Below are positions 37,558 to 49,586 of a stretch of 64,000 nucleotides of DNA, piece after piece. The notes under the pieces were generated by a model that saw only the letters and a program-made list of their open reading frames with translations, searched no databases and was not told the origin of the DNA. This DNA is from Sepioteuthis lessoniana. Its lineage: Eukaryota > Mollusca > Cephalopoda > Myopsida > Loliginidae. Location of the stretch: positions 56,863,438 to 56,927,437 of the forward strand of contig OY757911.1 of the NCBI GenBank assembly GCA_963585895.1. The letters run 5' to 3'. The stretch's first letter is position 1. Every line of letters starts with the position of its first letter. A program made the position numbers and the translations under genes.

Positions 37558-39201
37558 CTAGATAATAGGTACTATAACCATAGAACAAGTTTTTCGCACG
37601 AAAGATATAGATATATATCTTTCGTGCGAAAAACTTGTTCTATGGTTATAGTACCTAGTTTTAAAATCCCCTTGGGTTGACCCAAAATATATCTTTTTAT
37701 CTCTCTTATTATTCGAATCAGTATATACCTCTACTTTATACACTACACACTCCTGCTTACACTTTCCCTCGAGAGGACACCTAACCTTATCCCTACAGTT
37801 GCATTTGTCAATCACCTTATGCTTCTTTGTACCTAATTTGGCTATATTACTCCTATTTATTATTCCATTAATGTTTGGCATGCAACTGTAACTTAATTTA
37901 ATACAATTCTTATTAAATATCTTATATAATTGGCTCCCACTAGGGAAGTTTCTTTTTAATATCTTGAAGAACTCTTTTCCCAAGTTATTAACTACTTCCA
38001 TGTTGTAAGGGGGATTAAACCATAAGATTTTTCTAGGTCTATTTCTCCTACGTTGTGTTCCAATTCTATCCCTATTCTTATATTCTAAATTAACCCTATA
38101 TACGTCATTGTTTAGAGCCTCCTCATATTCCTGCTTAATTCGTTCAAAAATTTCCCTGTTGGAGGAGTTATTAGATAATCTATGCTCTATTCCTTTAGGT
38201 ACATGTTTAAAGACCTGTATTGGGTGATTAGATCCCCTGTTTACATAACGCAGATCCTGGTTCCTTTTTCTAAATGGAGATATTGTTCCACTATATAAGT
38301 TTAAAGTAATATCAAGATAATCAGTTATTTTTAAATCTGTTGTTACATCCAACCTAAATCCAAAGTCATCAAACAGCTTATACAATTTTTTTCTAATCCC
38401 ATCACACTTCCTCGGCGTACTTTTATCCACTATAATCAGCCCGTCGTCCCTATACAATCCATGATTATTAGGTTCCATAATCTTATTAATGTTATATAGT
38501 AATACACATCCGACGAGCTCACAAATTTCCGCACCATCATATGCTCCGATCGAAACGTCAAAATTTCCACCCTCCCCTTTTTTTATCCATACACTATCTT
38601 CATAATATAACAATGTTTTACGACAATGCTTAATTATTTCCACCTTATCTAGAGGTATAATCATATATTCTTTAGCTAAATCTAACGCCCTATCCAATGT
38701 CTTTTCTGTTATTGAAGGATAAAAATCCTTTATATCATACTTAATAAAGGAGCACCTATTATCCTTCTCATACTCCTCAAACCACTTAATACAATCATTA
38801 GTGCTCCTCCACTGGTTGATGCTCAATGCCCTTCTAAGTGATTCACATATTTCTTGTACGATTATCTTACTAATCCTACCTATTTGAGTCTTGGCCGGGT
38901 TAATGAGCCTACATTCCGGACTCGTCTTGAAATTACTTTTGTGGTCTTTTATAGTAATAAAACAATTCTTGGTATTGTATTTTTCTACCCTATCAACAAT
39001 ACCTAATTTATGCGCCAACATCTTTGCTTCCTTATTTAACTCTTTTTCTAGATTAGGTGGTGCCTTCTTATAGTTCTTAACCACCTCCTTAAATATCATT
39101 TGCCTATATTTTTCCTTTTCTATCTTATATAAATTGCCCGACTTATCTGACTTTACAAATATTTTTCCGGACTCCTTAAATTTCCTCATGTCCTCATACA
39201 T
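37558..39201 (-). pseudogene. PLE RT/GIY-YIG polyprotein, 547 codons
   Basis: The longest open frame in the window. RT motif A is at residues about 152-162 (KYDIKDFYPSI), the motif B region near 214-226 (FDVSIGAYDGAE), and the catalytic YRDDGL at 250-255. A connection domain with WFNPPYN follows near 393-399. A Cys cluster (CNCRDKVRCPLEGKC) is at 467-481 and GIY-YIG (VYKVEV...IYFGST...RYYNHRTSF) at 487-524. YRDD replaces the YVDD of Penelope proper. The last 19 or so codons are read through the palindrome and are not native. The upstream N-terminal part seen in related elements is missing. The product would copy RNA at nicks made by the nuclease. With the nuclease cut short it is presumably inactive. 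Confidence 0.88.
37566..37657. repeat. palindrome, 44-bp perfect arms, 4-nt centre
   Basis: 37566-37609 and 37614-37657 are exact inverse complements around GATA. The right arm is native PLE sequence coding for NHRTSF...HERY. The left arm is its inverted copy. Only a few codons of the element appear lost at the junction. Confidence 0.95.
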
Positions 39202-39339
39202 TTTTTGTTGAACTCCTTAAATATCATTTGCCTATATTTTTCCTTTTCTATCTTATATAAATTGCCCAACTTATCTGACTTTACAAATATTTTTCCGGAC
39301 TCCTTAAATTTCCTCATGTCCTCATACATTTTTTGTTGA
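39085..39339. repeat. 128-bp tandem duplication in PLE 5' part
   Basis: Two head-to-tail copies (39085-39212 and 39213-39339), with one difference seen in the compared stretch (GCCCGACTT versus GCCCAACTT). It duplicates codons for MYEDMRKFKESGKIFVKSDK out of phase. Confidence 0.92.
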
Positions 39340-39344
39340 TCCCC

Positions 39345-39345
<1 letters not shown>

Positions 39346-39399
<54 letters not shown>
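39346..39399. repeat. (TA)n between PLE and mariner
   Basis: 27 TA dinucleotides. The mariner target TA is the last one. Confidence 0.97.
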
Positions 39400-39400
<1 letters not shown>

Positions 39401-39905
39401 GAGGATCATTAAATAAGTTTCCAGACATTCTTCGTATGGGCACTTTTATTGAGAGTACACGCATGAAATTCTAGTCCCCTTCGAAGTAATCTCCTCCGGC
39501 TGAAATGCACTTGTTGTACCGTTCCAACATCTTCTGGAAGGCCCCATTAAAGTCCTCTTGTGTGAGTGTGTCAATGAAAAGCAGTCTAAAGCATTCAATA
39601 CGTTTCTGTGGCATCTTTTCCAAGTTTAAAAACATACTTTTATGCCAATCATTCTTCTAAAATGTCCTCACGTCCGGATTGCATTTTAAAAATTCACCAG
39701 CCGTGACAATCAGGCTTTAGTAGGGTGTATTCCAATTCCTGCTGTAGCTGTTCCTTTGAACATGAAACCATAAAAATTGGTCCGTCATCTCATAAGATGT
39801 ATGGCAATAACATAGTGAATTTTCAAGAGTCTACGCCAATTTTATATGCCTGTACCAAAAAAAAAAAAAAAAAAAAAACGCTGGAAACTTATTGAATCTC
39901 CCACG
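39400..39905 (-). mobile_element. mariner deletion derivative, 506 bp
   Basis: Ends CGAGGATCATTAAATAAG and, inverted, CGTGGGAGATTCAATAAG, with TA on both sides, and AAGTTTCCAG inside each end. It keeps the C-terminal codons (left, about 39475-39575) and the N-terminal and leader part (right, about 39575-39720), with the whole middle lost. The deletion differs from that of the 51-kb and 57-kb copies. An A22-type run lies near the right end. Confidence 0.85.
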
Positions 39906-40080
39906 TATATATATATATATATATATATAGATTGATAGATAGATATATAAAACATTAAGGTTAGCCGACAGCACTGATTTCTTTGAGTCTTCTCTCCCTC
40001 TCCCCCCCACACATATTATATATATATATATACCTCTCTCTCTCTATTTCTCTCTCTCTCTCTCCCTCTCTGTCTCTCTC
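39906..40080. repeat. (TA)n, GATA and (CT)n low-complexity cluster
   Basis: TA at 39906-39929, TAGATAGATA near 39933, TA at 40017-40032 and CT-rich 40034-40080. Confidence 0.9.
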
Positions 40081-40124
40081 TTTCCAGTCGTCTCTACCAC
40101 CATTAGCACACAGCAAATCTTCTT

Positions 40125-40890
40125 GACCGCATCTGGTGTACAAACGGAGATGATGAATGCAAATCGGCTAACATTCTGGTGTCATTGAGTAGAAATGTAT
40201 GGTAGAATTCCACTTTTGAATTCATCCTTACTTTTACCTCAAATGTGACTGCAGTATACACCAACTGCATCTGTACAAAGAATTGAAACCCACCCTCTAT
40301 GAGTATTCTCGATATGACCAAAACCATCTGTTGCCGAGGCACTATCCCTGGAGTTTTGGGGAATGTGGGGTACCCCTTCATTGCCATTACTCCTAGGTCT
40401 GCTTTACCCCGTAGTGGTAGCACCTGAAACGGTCCTATCTATGAACCAAATATGACTAGACTGTGTACTAATGCAAAACTAAATTGATTGAAAAAGAAAT
40501 GTTTTAATATTTAAACTGCGTACATATACAAAACTGAATTGTTTGAAAAGGAACTGCTTTTGTTTGCAGAACTGAATTGTTCGATATAGAACTATTTTGA
40601 CACTGAAACTATACTTACACGAACTTGAAATGCTTGGAATACAACTGTTTTGATATTCAACTGAGTGTAAACAAAAACTATACACATATTTAATTTACTT
40701 GTTTGATTTAGAACCTTTTGATTAGACTGAATTGCTAGAAATAGAACTGTTTTTGACAATTGATCCGTGTAGTTATGCTAAACTGTTTGGAAATAGAATT
40801 ATTTATATGTATAAAAATAGATTTGGCTTAAAATAACCTACAAATGAAGATATGCCATAAAGAACAAACAAACAAACAAACAAACAATTG
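40125..40890 (+). mobile_element. Ceph-domain-like repeat, copy E
   Basis: The core at about 40330-40420 reads GGAGTTTTGGGGAATGTGGG, CCCCTTCATTGCCATTACTC and GTGGTAGCACC. About five subrepeats of the CTGAATTGTTTGAAA type follow, then the tail module (GATTTGGCTTAAAATAACCT...ATATGCCATAAA, 40813-40860) and (AAAC)n at 40862-40886. A terminal short repeat after a conserved tail is what LINE-copied elements show. Confidence 0.75.
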
Positions 40891-42435
40891 AACGAAATGT
40901 TTAATATAATTATTTGTATTACATGGCAATACTAGGAATCATTTGAACGAACCGACTACAAACACACTAGGATACACAGATTTGTTTAATTCATTCGGTC
41001 GATTCATTGTGAATTCACTTTTCATATATAATAATTACTAAGAAAGTACACGAAAGAGAGTCTATTATAGTTTAAAAAATCATATTTCTCTACAGTATAT
41101 ACCTTGTGATGAGATTCAACTGGATAGCAACAAAGTCTTCTTGGAGTAAAATTAATCCCATGAACCGGTTGTTTGATTATATCTATTGTTCTCAATCTTT
41201 TATCCATCTAGAAAAGTTTTAAGTCGTGAAAATAACAAAAATTAATCATTTTGCATGCTAGACCTAATGCGTCAGCCTAAAGATTAACCTTTGTACGTAT
41301 ATCAGGCCAGGCACCATGGTTTGCTGTCAGAGACTGTGCTAGAGAGAAACCTGTGGTTGATGAGACATATAGTGAGAGAAGACTTAAAATTTTTGAATCC
41401 CACCATTGGACATAACTATATAGATACCACTCTTTTTCTACAAATAAATTTTATTCTTAAAACAATAATCATCTCACACACGCATTCGCTTTTAAGTGCC
41501 ACTTAGATCAACTCAAGAGATTTGTCAAAATTTGAAGGAGGGAGATGTTATTGGTTGATCTAATGTGGGAATAAACGTACGTCAAATAAGGTCGAGATTT
41601 GGAATTCAACTTTAAACTATGGGATCGTACAGTTCACTAATGATGAAAAGAAAACTATCCCCTTTCGTTCGGGTCAATCCAAACTATCAGAAATGTGTCT
41701 GCGTGAGTCAAAACAGGAAATTGAAAAACGTCTCCGTTGATAGGCGGCAAACGTGACAGAGAATGTATATCTCAGCCTATGAACATCGCTACAGTTTCAC
41801 ATGAGCTATTAAATCAGAGGAGTCAGCAGAAATTCACTGAAACCAATCAATATTCTCCAGAGAAAGATGAGGGCAATTTGGGCGGTGGACAAACCCTCGA
41901 AAATTTGGCAAAATATCATCTCTTCAGATAATTCTTCATTTGATCAATTCTCAAACAACAGAAGAATGTTAGTACAGCAATAGACCTGTGAAGAATAAGG
42001 TTCACAATACTGTTAAATATGGTATACGTTTAGTTATAAAGTGGAGGTTAATTTCTGGCACGATATTTAAAATTAAGGATTGCATTGTGGAAGGATATAT
42101 GAATCGAGGAGTAGGTCTTATATTGAAATTGATTAACAGAAAATGCCATTTATATTTAGATGAAGTTTACATTCACTTACAGAAACTAAAAAATATGTAA
42201 AGTAGTCACTGATTAACACTATTTCTGTGGTTGGGAGAAAAAAACAAAACAAAGCACAATTCGTTTTACTAAAACCTTGATAATTAACAAATAGTGCCAA
42301 TGGAAATTTACATGTTGAATGGATGGTTTTAACGGAATATCAGACCGTCGAAGGTAATATATGATTAGAGGTTAGGGAATCACGTTCAATTTACGCATGT
42401 GTACATGCTTTCTGTATTTTTTTTTTATTATTTTT
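40891..42435. other. spacer, no gene seen
   Basis: The first 100 bp continue AAACAAATGATT-like subrepeats. Short frames at 41291-41506 and 41737-42200 have no recognisable family. Confidence 0.5.
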
Positions 42436-42960
42436 TTTTCATTGAGTAATATAGGATTTATTCCTATCGAATAAAAATAATTTGCATACATTTGAATGGT
42501 TCCAAGTATTCCTATCTAATACTAATAACTTTATCGTATCAACCAATTATTTATCTAATAATTATTTCTTTGCCCGCAGAAACAAATAGATTTATCCTCC
42601 GTAAAAAAAATTAGCACCAAGTAACAATTCTTAATACAAATAATTTACTCTTATATGGCATCAAGTATTTCTATGAAATAAGAATAATTTTGAACATATC
42701 TATTTGATGCATAGATAGGACCCTAACAGTTACTACCACTCAAGAACAGAGTTGATCTGGGAGTAATGGCAAAGAAGGTGTCCCTCACATTCCCCAGATC
42801 TCAAGAACTGCAACATCACTATCAGATGCCGTTTAGTGTAATGCCTATCACATCCTAATGTTTTGGAGAAGAAATCTTACCCCTTAATAAGGGATACAGT
42901 CAGTGTGTTCTAAACCTCACCGACAAGGCCAAATATTGAAGGAAGTATCATATATCAGCT
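42436..42960 (-). mobile_element. Ceph-domain-like repeat, copy F
   Basis: On plus, subrepeats with GGTTCCAAGTATTCCTATCT (42500-42690) precede the inverse core at 42725-42850 (CTACCACTCAAGAACAGAG, GGGAGTAATGGCAAAGAAGG, CACATTCCCCAGATCTCAAG) and GTCAGTGTGTTCTAAACC. Confidence 0.7.
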
Positions 42961-43781
42961 TATTTGCCATTGGATAAGCCAAACTAAAACGGATTTCATC
43001 GTGTTTTGCGCCTTGTTTTTACTCAAGGAACGTGTTGGAGAATATTTGGTAATTTTGTGTTTTTGCTTAGATGTTGTAAAGGCTATCTATACACTGTCAT
43101 ATTGCTTGATATAACCAAAAAATTAGACCGACTCTTTCCTTGTAGTCTGTACATATAAATCCGATTAAAAGTGAGGGAAAACCTTGCCCACTTACCAAAA
43201 CTAATTTCGGTCCAAATTTTAAAAAAATAAATCAGTCGATAAAAAATTTCAGCTTCCGGTTACCCTGATCGAGCATTTAACGGATTAATATCTATTTCAA
43301 AGGAGGCAAATGTTTTTTAAAAATGCATATATAAAACCTTAATGATATCGCACTAAGGACTGGGCTCTAGAGTCGAAACTAAGAAATTGGGGTGTCGTAT
43401 TAAGATTGGTGGGCATAGAGTGAAAAATTATGAAATTAGTAAGATATATCAATGACCGGTATATTTCAAAGGATTATGATTTACTACGTTACTATAAAGA
43501 AAAATGAGCGAAGTGTTGTAAATAATCAATGTATATCTTAATTATCGTAGACATTTTTTCAGTCTTTCTTTTTGAACGGAAAATTCACTGTCAAAATAGA
43601 TTTCACAAGCAAATTTTCTGAATCACTTGGATTTTTTTTTCAATAGAATAATGGGTTCTTGAAATAAATTGCTTATTAAGATCCAAAATAGCAATGATGT
43701 AAAAAAAAATCAGAGACGATTTGGAGAAATGTCGGGAGAATTATTTTAAAGATTCTGATGTCTATATAAATGATATATTTC

Positions 43782-43783
<2 letters not shown>
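42961..43783. other. spacer, no gene seen
   Basis: AT-rich. Nothing recognised. Confidence 0.55.

Positions 43784-43838
<55 letters not shown>
43784..43838. repeat. (TA)n at LINE 5' truncation point
   Basis: 27 TA dinucleotides immediately before LINE sequence. Confidence 0.97.
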
Positions 43839-43839
<1 letters not shown>

Positions 43840-43840
<1 letters not shown>

Positions 43841-45075
43841 CCTAAAAATGCTTGGGGATATTGGAAGCTGACACTACCAAGCAAGTGGAAATGAAAGAAA
43901 AAAATAAATAAGAGTATCGCAGAAGAACCAGAAAATTAATCGAGACAAATATTTATAGCAGGAACCTTGTTAAAGGGATAATTACCTAGGCTGTCCCTCT
44001 TGTAAGAGACTCGTTACCATTCTTAAAATGGACCAGAGAAGAACTTAAACAAATGATATAGAAAACAAAAAAACTAATGATCATGCATAATACATTGCAT
44101 CCTGGAGATGGCGTTGACAGACTATATGTCTCAAAAGAAGAGGGAGGAATAGGATTTGCCTGCATTGAAAATAGCGTTGACTCATCAATACCACGACTCG
44201 AAGATTACATACAAAAGCGCAGAAGACTCATTGCAGTCACCAAAGATATTACTAACGAAACGAGAACCAGGCGGACAACAATATACAGGATATCAAATTT
44301 TGAAGAAAACAACACTATGGACGTTTTAAGCACTTAACAATTGTATCTCACAAGAGAAAACGAGGATATGGCGAAGAAAAGGAAACCTTTAGAGGGAAAC
44401 TGAATATTTTCTAATAGCAGTACAAAACAACATTATAAGTATTAACCATATCAAATGAGAATAGATAAAACGCAACAAAACAGCAGATGTAGATTATGTG
44501 GTGATAGAGGCGAAATGATCAATCACATAATAAATGAATGCAGCTAATTAGCACAGAAAGAGTATAAGACTAGGCGCGACTGGGTGGGCAAGATGATCCA
44601 CTGGGAATTGTGCCAGAAATTGAAGTTTGATCATACGAGGAAATAGTATATGCACAATATAGAATCTATCCTAGAGAATGACATAATGTCGGTCAGATGA
44701 CAAGACCTTTTAATAATCTACATGAAAGAGAGAACGTGTAGGATTGTGGACTTTCATGTCCCAGTAGACCACAGACTAAAATTGAAAGAATGCAAAAAGA
44801 GAAAAAAGTACCTCGACCTTGCCAAGGAATTGAAAAAAACTGTGGAACATGAAAGTGAAGATTATACCTGTTGTCATTGGTGCTCTTGGTAGAAGTTACC
44901 AAAATGTTTGTTACAAGGACTGGAGGACTTGAAAATAACGGGACGGTTGGAGACTGTCCAAACGAGAGCATTGTTGGGAGCGCCCAAAATACTGAGAAGA
45001 GCTCTGAAGACTTTAGGAAATTTGCTGTCGCTCAGACTCCAGTGGAAAATCATCTACTAACGCTGATGTGAAAAA
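43840..45075 (+). mobile_element. 5'-truncated LINE 3' part
   Basis: Readable peptides in order: WAVPLVRDSLPFLKWTREEL (about 43990-44050, one base interrupted); MHNTLHPGDGVDRLYVSKEE with GGIGFACIENSVDSS (44083-44200); CRLCGDRGEMINHIINEC (zinc-knuckle-like, about 44490-44545); HVPVDHRLKLKECKK near 44755; and KITGRLETVQTRALLGAPKI with LRRALKTLGNLLSLRLQWK near 44930-45050. This peptide series is familiar from abundant cephalopod LINEs. The clade is not assigned. The copy has several stops and frame changes. It ends at an (AAT)n tail, and the phrase AAAACTCTCAAGGAG recurs on both sides of that tail. Confidence 0.8.
44077..44337 (+). pseudogene. LINE ORF fragment (HPGDGVDRLYVSKEEGG)
   Basis: An 86-codon stretch that carries the conserved DVDRLY(V/I)SRKEGG-type segment downstream of RT. 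The DGVDRLYVSKEEGG form here is a slight variant. Part of the LINE relic. Confidence 0.75.
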
Positions 45076-45087
45076 CTCTCAAGGAGA

Positions 45088-45089
<2 letters not shown>

Positions 45090-45136
<47 letters not shown>
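45090..45136. repeat. (AAT)n LINE tail
   Basis: About 15 AAT units right after the LINE coding end, typical of a LINE 3' terminus. Confidence 0.95.
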
Positions 45137-45139
45137 TTG

Positions 45140-46754
45140 CTCAAGCTTATGAGAAAAACTCTCAAGGAGTAAAAATAATTGAATTAAACAGTCGAATTGT
45201 TGGGATTAAAATATCAGGCACACAAGAGACGTTGAATTATTCGAAGAATTGGAATGTTTTACATTCTCCATTTTTTTTAGATGAATATTTTTGCTGAAAA
45301 TAGATTTGTCTGTTTGTTTTGTCATATCTCAACATAATATCATCAATCCGCAAACACGTGTCTGTGTTTCTATACGAACATTTATATTTGCGTATATGTG
45401 TGACAGAACCTCGATTTAATAAATTGTCTACAGCTAAATATATTGTCTTCTTTTTTCGTTTGCTTACATTCGCATTGTTTCATTATATCTAAGCTTTGTT
45501 ATTATTTTTTTTATAAAAGACAAAACCTAAGTTAAACAAACAAGTGTCGACCTGAGAAATGTCTACCTGACATAACACTTTTGATTCACACTACTTTCTT
45601 CGACAAATAATCAATAGAAGGGCAGAAAGAAGAGAAAATAGAAATTGGCGAGGTCAGAAAAATATAAATGTCACGTTTTCATCGATGAATACAATGTGAT
45701 GCCGATTGTCAGTAGAACATTTTCAGAATCCAAATTCATAATTTGATAGAATTTCTTGATAGGATGTTTCAATTCACACAGTTCTTTTGTTGACATACAG
45801 ATTATAAACACTATTTTTTTCTGCTGATGTAAGAAGTATAAGTTATTTCAGAAAAAATAGATATTCTTTGATAATCTAATAACTTGAATAATTCTCACTC
45901 GATATGATATCAAATGTTAACTGCATGTGTAGAAACAACACAAGCATCAATGTTTTATGTTTTGTATATTTTTATTTTCCAGCACAGAATTCCTTTCACT
46001 AGAAAGGAATAGGCGAGTAACCACGAGACATAGGATTTGGAATTGTTTCTACACATACTGTGAGAACTTTAGATCGTTAGAACGAAAATAAAGTAAGCTA
46101 TTTGTTAAGATATTATATAAATCTTTCTTAAACACCCCGTACATCTCAAATTATATAAAAAGATTAAACACTGTTCGTTATTATTTTAAAAAGTTGACGA
46201 CAATTATATATTTCTGAGCACTTTATCTTTCCAGCAAATTTTGGGTCACAGTTTAGAATACGCTGTCAGTATCCCCTGTATTGAGATTGGACCACCGTCC
46301 TTGAAAAAAAGGGGTGTCCTGTGCATTACTAAACTAGATCTGGTGATGAGTCTCAATCTGCTATATCAGCAAAAAGATACCATTGCAATAATTACGAAAC
46401 CTCGAAAAACATAGCAACAAACAACAACATATTTCCCTATGTAAGCAAAACAATTCGGGGATATTCACAGAAATATCAAAGAATCTAGATCAACTTCAAA
46501 GCAATGATATAATTTAAAACATACTAGACACAATAAAAATTATTAAAAGAAAACAATAAAAAAAGCCCCAAACACACAGGGATCGCATTTAAATTTAAGA
46601 AACACAAAAATGCATGGAATGCAAATGCAAAAATAAAAGACGTGGAGTACGTAATAAAATCGTAGATGGAATCATATAACTTCGAAAACCCAAAAGTAAC
46701 ATTCATAAAAATAGAAACGTAAGATGTTATTTTAAAAAATGTTATCAAGATGAT
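45140..46754. other. AT-rich spacer, no gene seen
   Basis: No recognisable exon, RNA gene or repeat family. Confidence 0.55.
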
Positions 46755-46758
46755 CAAA

Positions 46759-47300
46759 TGTGATAACACCCCTGCCGGCCGAGCCCCGACTTATCAACTT
46801 CTTTAAACCAATACAATTCATAGCCAGTAATTCACACATTTTTTTACGGCCACATAAAATACAACTGAGAGGGCGAGAGAAAAAGAACGAACAAACACGG
46901 ACTTGTGTCAGCTCCAAGCGCAAGAAAGTGAGTTTTGTGACACTCTGCATTCTCCGTGCATCAGTAGACTATCGCCGGTGTGTTTTTGGCGCGAAACTTC
47001 TATAAAAGCCACTAGGAATGCCAACTAATCTTTGACTGTCTTCCCTCACTGCCTCTTTTTGCTGACCGTCCTTCCCCTGGATTGCTATCTCACGCTCTCC
47101 GTTGTCGACTGCCTCTCTCCGCCTTTCTTTGTCAATTGACCCTATGTCTTCTCTGGAACCTACCTTTCCTCGACCACTTCCAGTCTCGCGGGAGATCTCG
47201 CCCTCAGTCCTTTGTACGTGTTTCGCACTTAAGCAGACAAAGAGATTCTCTGACCGGCGCACACCACACCCAACACAACGAATGGCCACATAGTGTCACA
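46759..47300 (+). mobile_element. solo LTR (fossil), Ty3/Gypsy-like size
   Basis: A 542-bp GC-richer block in AT-rich surroundings. It starts TGTGATAACACC and ends TAGTGTCACA, so it has TG...CA termini and TGTGA/TCACA inverse ends. It is flanked by the 4-bp duplication CAAA (46755-46758 and 47301-47304). A TATA box (TATAAAAG, 47001-47008) indicates plus orientation. No internal retroelement sequence adjoins it, so it is a solo LTR left by recombination. Clean ends suggest moderate age. The family is unproven. Confidence 0.7.
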
Positions 47301-47830
47301 CAAATGTTCTAACTGCATACAAATCTATAGTGGTTATAGTCAATAACTAATCAATGAATTATCTTAACACAGAAGTTTCCAGAAAATGGAAAATGCTATG
47401 CAGCAAAACCCACTTATAAATGCAGGAAATGAGACTTAACAACGCCGATATTAACAACTGATGACCACTCATCACTGCAAATAAAATTTTAAAAAATTGA
47501 ATAGATAGATTTAAACCAGCGCTAAACATTACCTATACATAAAAATATAAACATAACAAAGAGGCAAGCGGAAAATACATCTATATATAAGGGTCAAACA
47601 CACTCTCACACACATAAATCCAAACACTAACGAAGAAAAATTTGTATGCCTCAGTATGTATAGCTGTAGATTCATGTGTATGTTTATATCCACAAAAGAG
47701 AAAGAGAGGGAGAAACAAAGAAGGACTAAATCAGCACCTGATAAATATGTGTGTACATGCATGTGTGTTCTTAGGTGTACGGCAATGTATGTATGTGTAC
47801 ACACATACACATGCACTAGGAATAGTTACT

Positions 47831-47833
<3 letters not shown>

Positions 47834-47891
<58 letters not shown>
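47834..47891. repeat. (TA)n microsatellite
   Basis: 29 TA dinucleotides. Confidence 0.97.
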
Positions 47892-47894
<3 letters not shown>

Positions 47895-48372
47895 AGAGGA
47901 CTTCACGGGCAAAAGACACCAATAACATATACTCAGGTACCAATTTGGAATTAATCAAAATTTAACATATCCTATGAAGTGTTTATAAACAAAAATTCAC
48001 CTAAATGTTTTAATGCCTGCGCATACAATCTCTCTCATGCACAAATAACGCATACTTATGTAGAAAGAACATTTACTTATATGAGTAAAGAACATTTACA
48101 TAGACCTGAGGTCTGCACTAACAATAAACTAAAATAGGACATGCACTGACACATATTCTAGGATAAGAAAATATATTCTATCAAAACGATCTTTACAAAA
48201 AAATAATCAAACGAAACTTAACTTAACCATTCAAAATATCCTGAAGACATAAAGTCTGATATACGTTTAGAGCATAGTATATGAAATAATAAAAACCAAA
48301 AACCGAATCTGAAATCATTTGCAGATCTTCTTATTTAAAAAGATTACTTCTCTGACAATGAATCAAGAACAA

Positions 48373-48375
<3 letters not shown>

Positions 48376-48435
<60 letters not shown>
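48376..48435. repeat. (TA)n microsatellite
   Basis: 30 TA dinucleotides. Confidence 0.97.
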
Positions 48436-48436
<1 letters not shown>

Positions 48437-49433
48437 CAAGTAATAATTAGATTTCTGAAAATCTAAAATCTTTTAGTTCAATCCTGTATAGATATTCGAT
48501 CAAAAGACTTTATAGATCTATGCAACCTAATTTCAAATGACCAGAAGAAATCATTAAATTTTATATATATTTTTGCAGTAAATAAGAATATTAAATTGTC
48601 CCTTTTATGCATTTCAGAAGGCAAAAAAAGATAAAAATTTATGAATTTTATTATTATCTAACTGTTAATGTAACTGAGACTGGTTGAATATATAATTCCC
48701 CGTTGCGTCAGTTTTTAATTCTTTTATTTCAACTTCGTAAATTTTCTTCTTATTTATTGTGAATTCTTTGCAACAGAAAACACGAAAAAGAAAATATCAT
48801 AAAGACTGTAGAAAATCATTATATGTACATATGACAGTTCAAATTTTGTATAACAAGTACAAGATGGCGACCATGGTCTTTGGGGCACCAAGCAGTTGGT
48901 ATCATGAATGAGGAAATAAAATGGATAGACAGAGATATTGGGCAAGATGGTGTGTGTCAGATGGATAGAGTTGTTTCCTGTTTCGCTTCTTTGCTTGCCA
49001 ATATTAGCTGTTGCTTTCAGGATTCTGTGACCATTTATGGAACTGTGCCAAAACCGTGCCTGTTATTGATAATTCAAAACTGAAAAGTTCGATTTTAGTA
49101 GCTACCAGAAGTGTAGTACTAGCAGTACTCGAATTCGTTGCTTTACCTGTAGTCATGTGTCGGCCCAGCATAATTAATTCAGTCTATTGTCTGTAAATTG
49201 TCATATGATAAATAATATTCAGTACAGAATATCTGTTATAAGTAAGCTACTTCTTAATCCACTATAATTCAAAGAAGACAAATCACATTACTATGTCTTT
49301 TGTGTTTTATGCTGTCATAATTTTAACAATCATCGTCTTTTGTTTTGCTGTCAGGAAAGGTTTTCTTATCTCAGTTACATTAAATTGACTTGACTGAGCT
49401 GATTTTTCCATTTCGAATGAGTAAAATCACTTT

Positions 49434-49434
<1 letters not shown>

Positions 49435-49489
<55 letters not shown>

Positions 49490-49531
49490 ATGTGTGTGTG
49501 TGTGTGTGTGTGTGCTTGTGCGCGTTTGTAC

Positions 49532-49580
<49 letters not shown>
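49435..49580. repeat. (CA)-(TA)-(GT)-(TA) compound microsatellite
   Basis: CA and TA, then GT with interruptions (49475-49540), then TA to 49580. The first and second halves are roughly inverse of each other. Confidence 0.95.

Positions 49581-49586
<6 letters not shown>

Larger units (their letters stand above)
37130..39345 (-). mobile_element. Penelope-like element (YRDD type), best preserved
   Basis: Bounded by (TA)n arrays 37085-37129 and 39346-39399. On minus it runs from a 5'-truncated coding region (right) through RT and GIY-YIG to a 3' tail with a hammerhead-like fold (left). The coding frame is broken by a 44-bp-arm palindrome in the endonuclease. Past the palindrome the family's usual C-terminal peptides continue (YVWEIKEKMG, CNLCMEEKL, about 37560-37420). 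An A-rich tract lies at 37268-37320. A 128-bp tandem duplication sits at the 5' side. Confidence 0.9.
47305..49434. other. spacer with two (TA)n arrays
   Basis: (TA)n at 47834-47891 and 48376-48435. The short frames at 48880-49196 have no domain. Confidence 0.55.

Noticed and set aside
46760-47312. Several overlapping frames of 63-106 codons on both strands
   Set aside because: They lie inside the solo LTR and come from its higher GC content.
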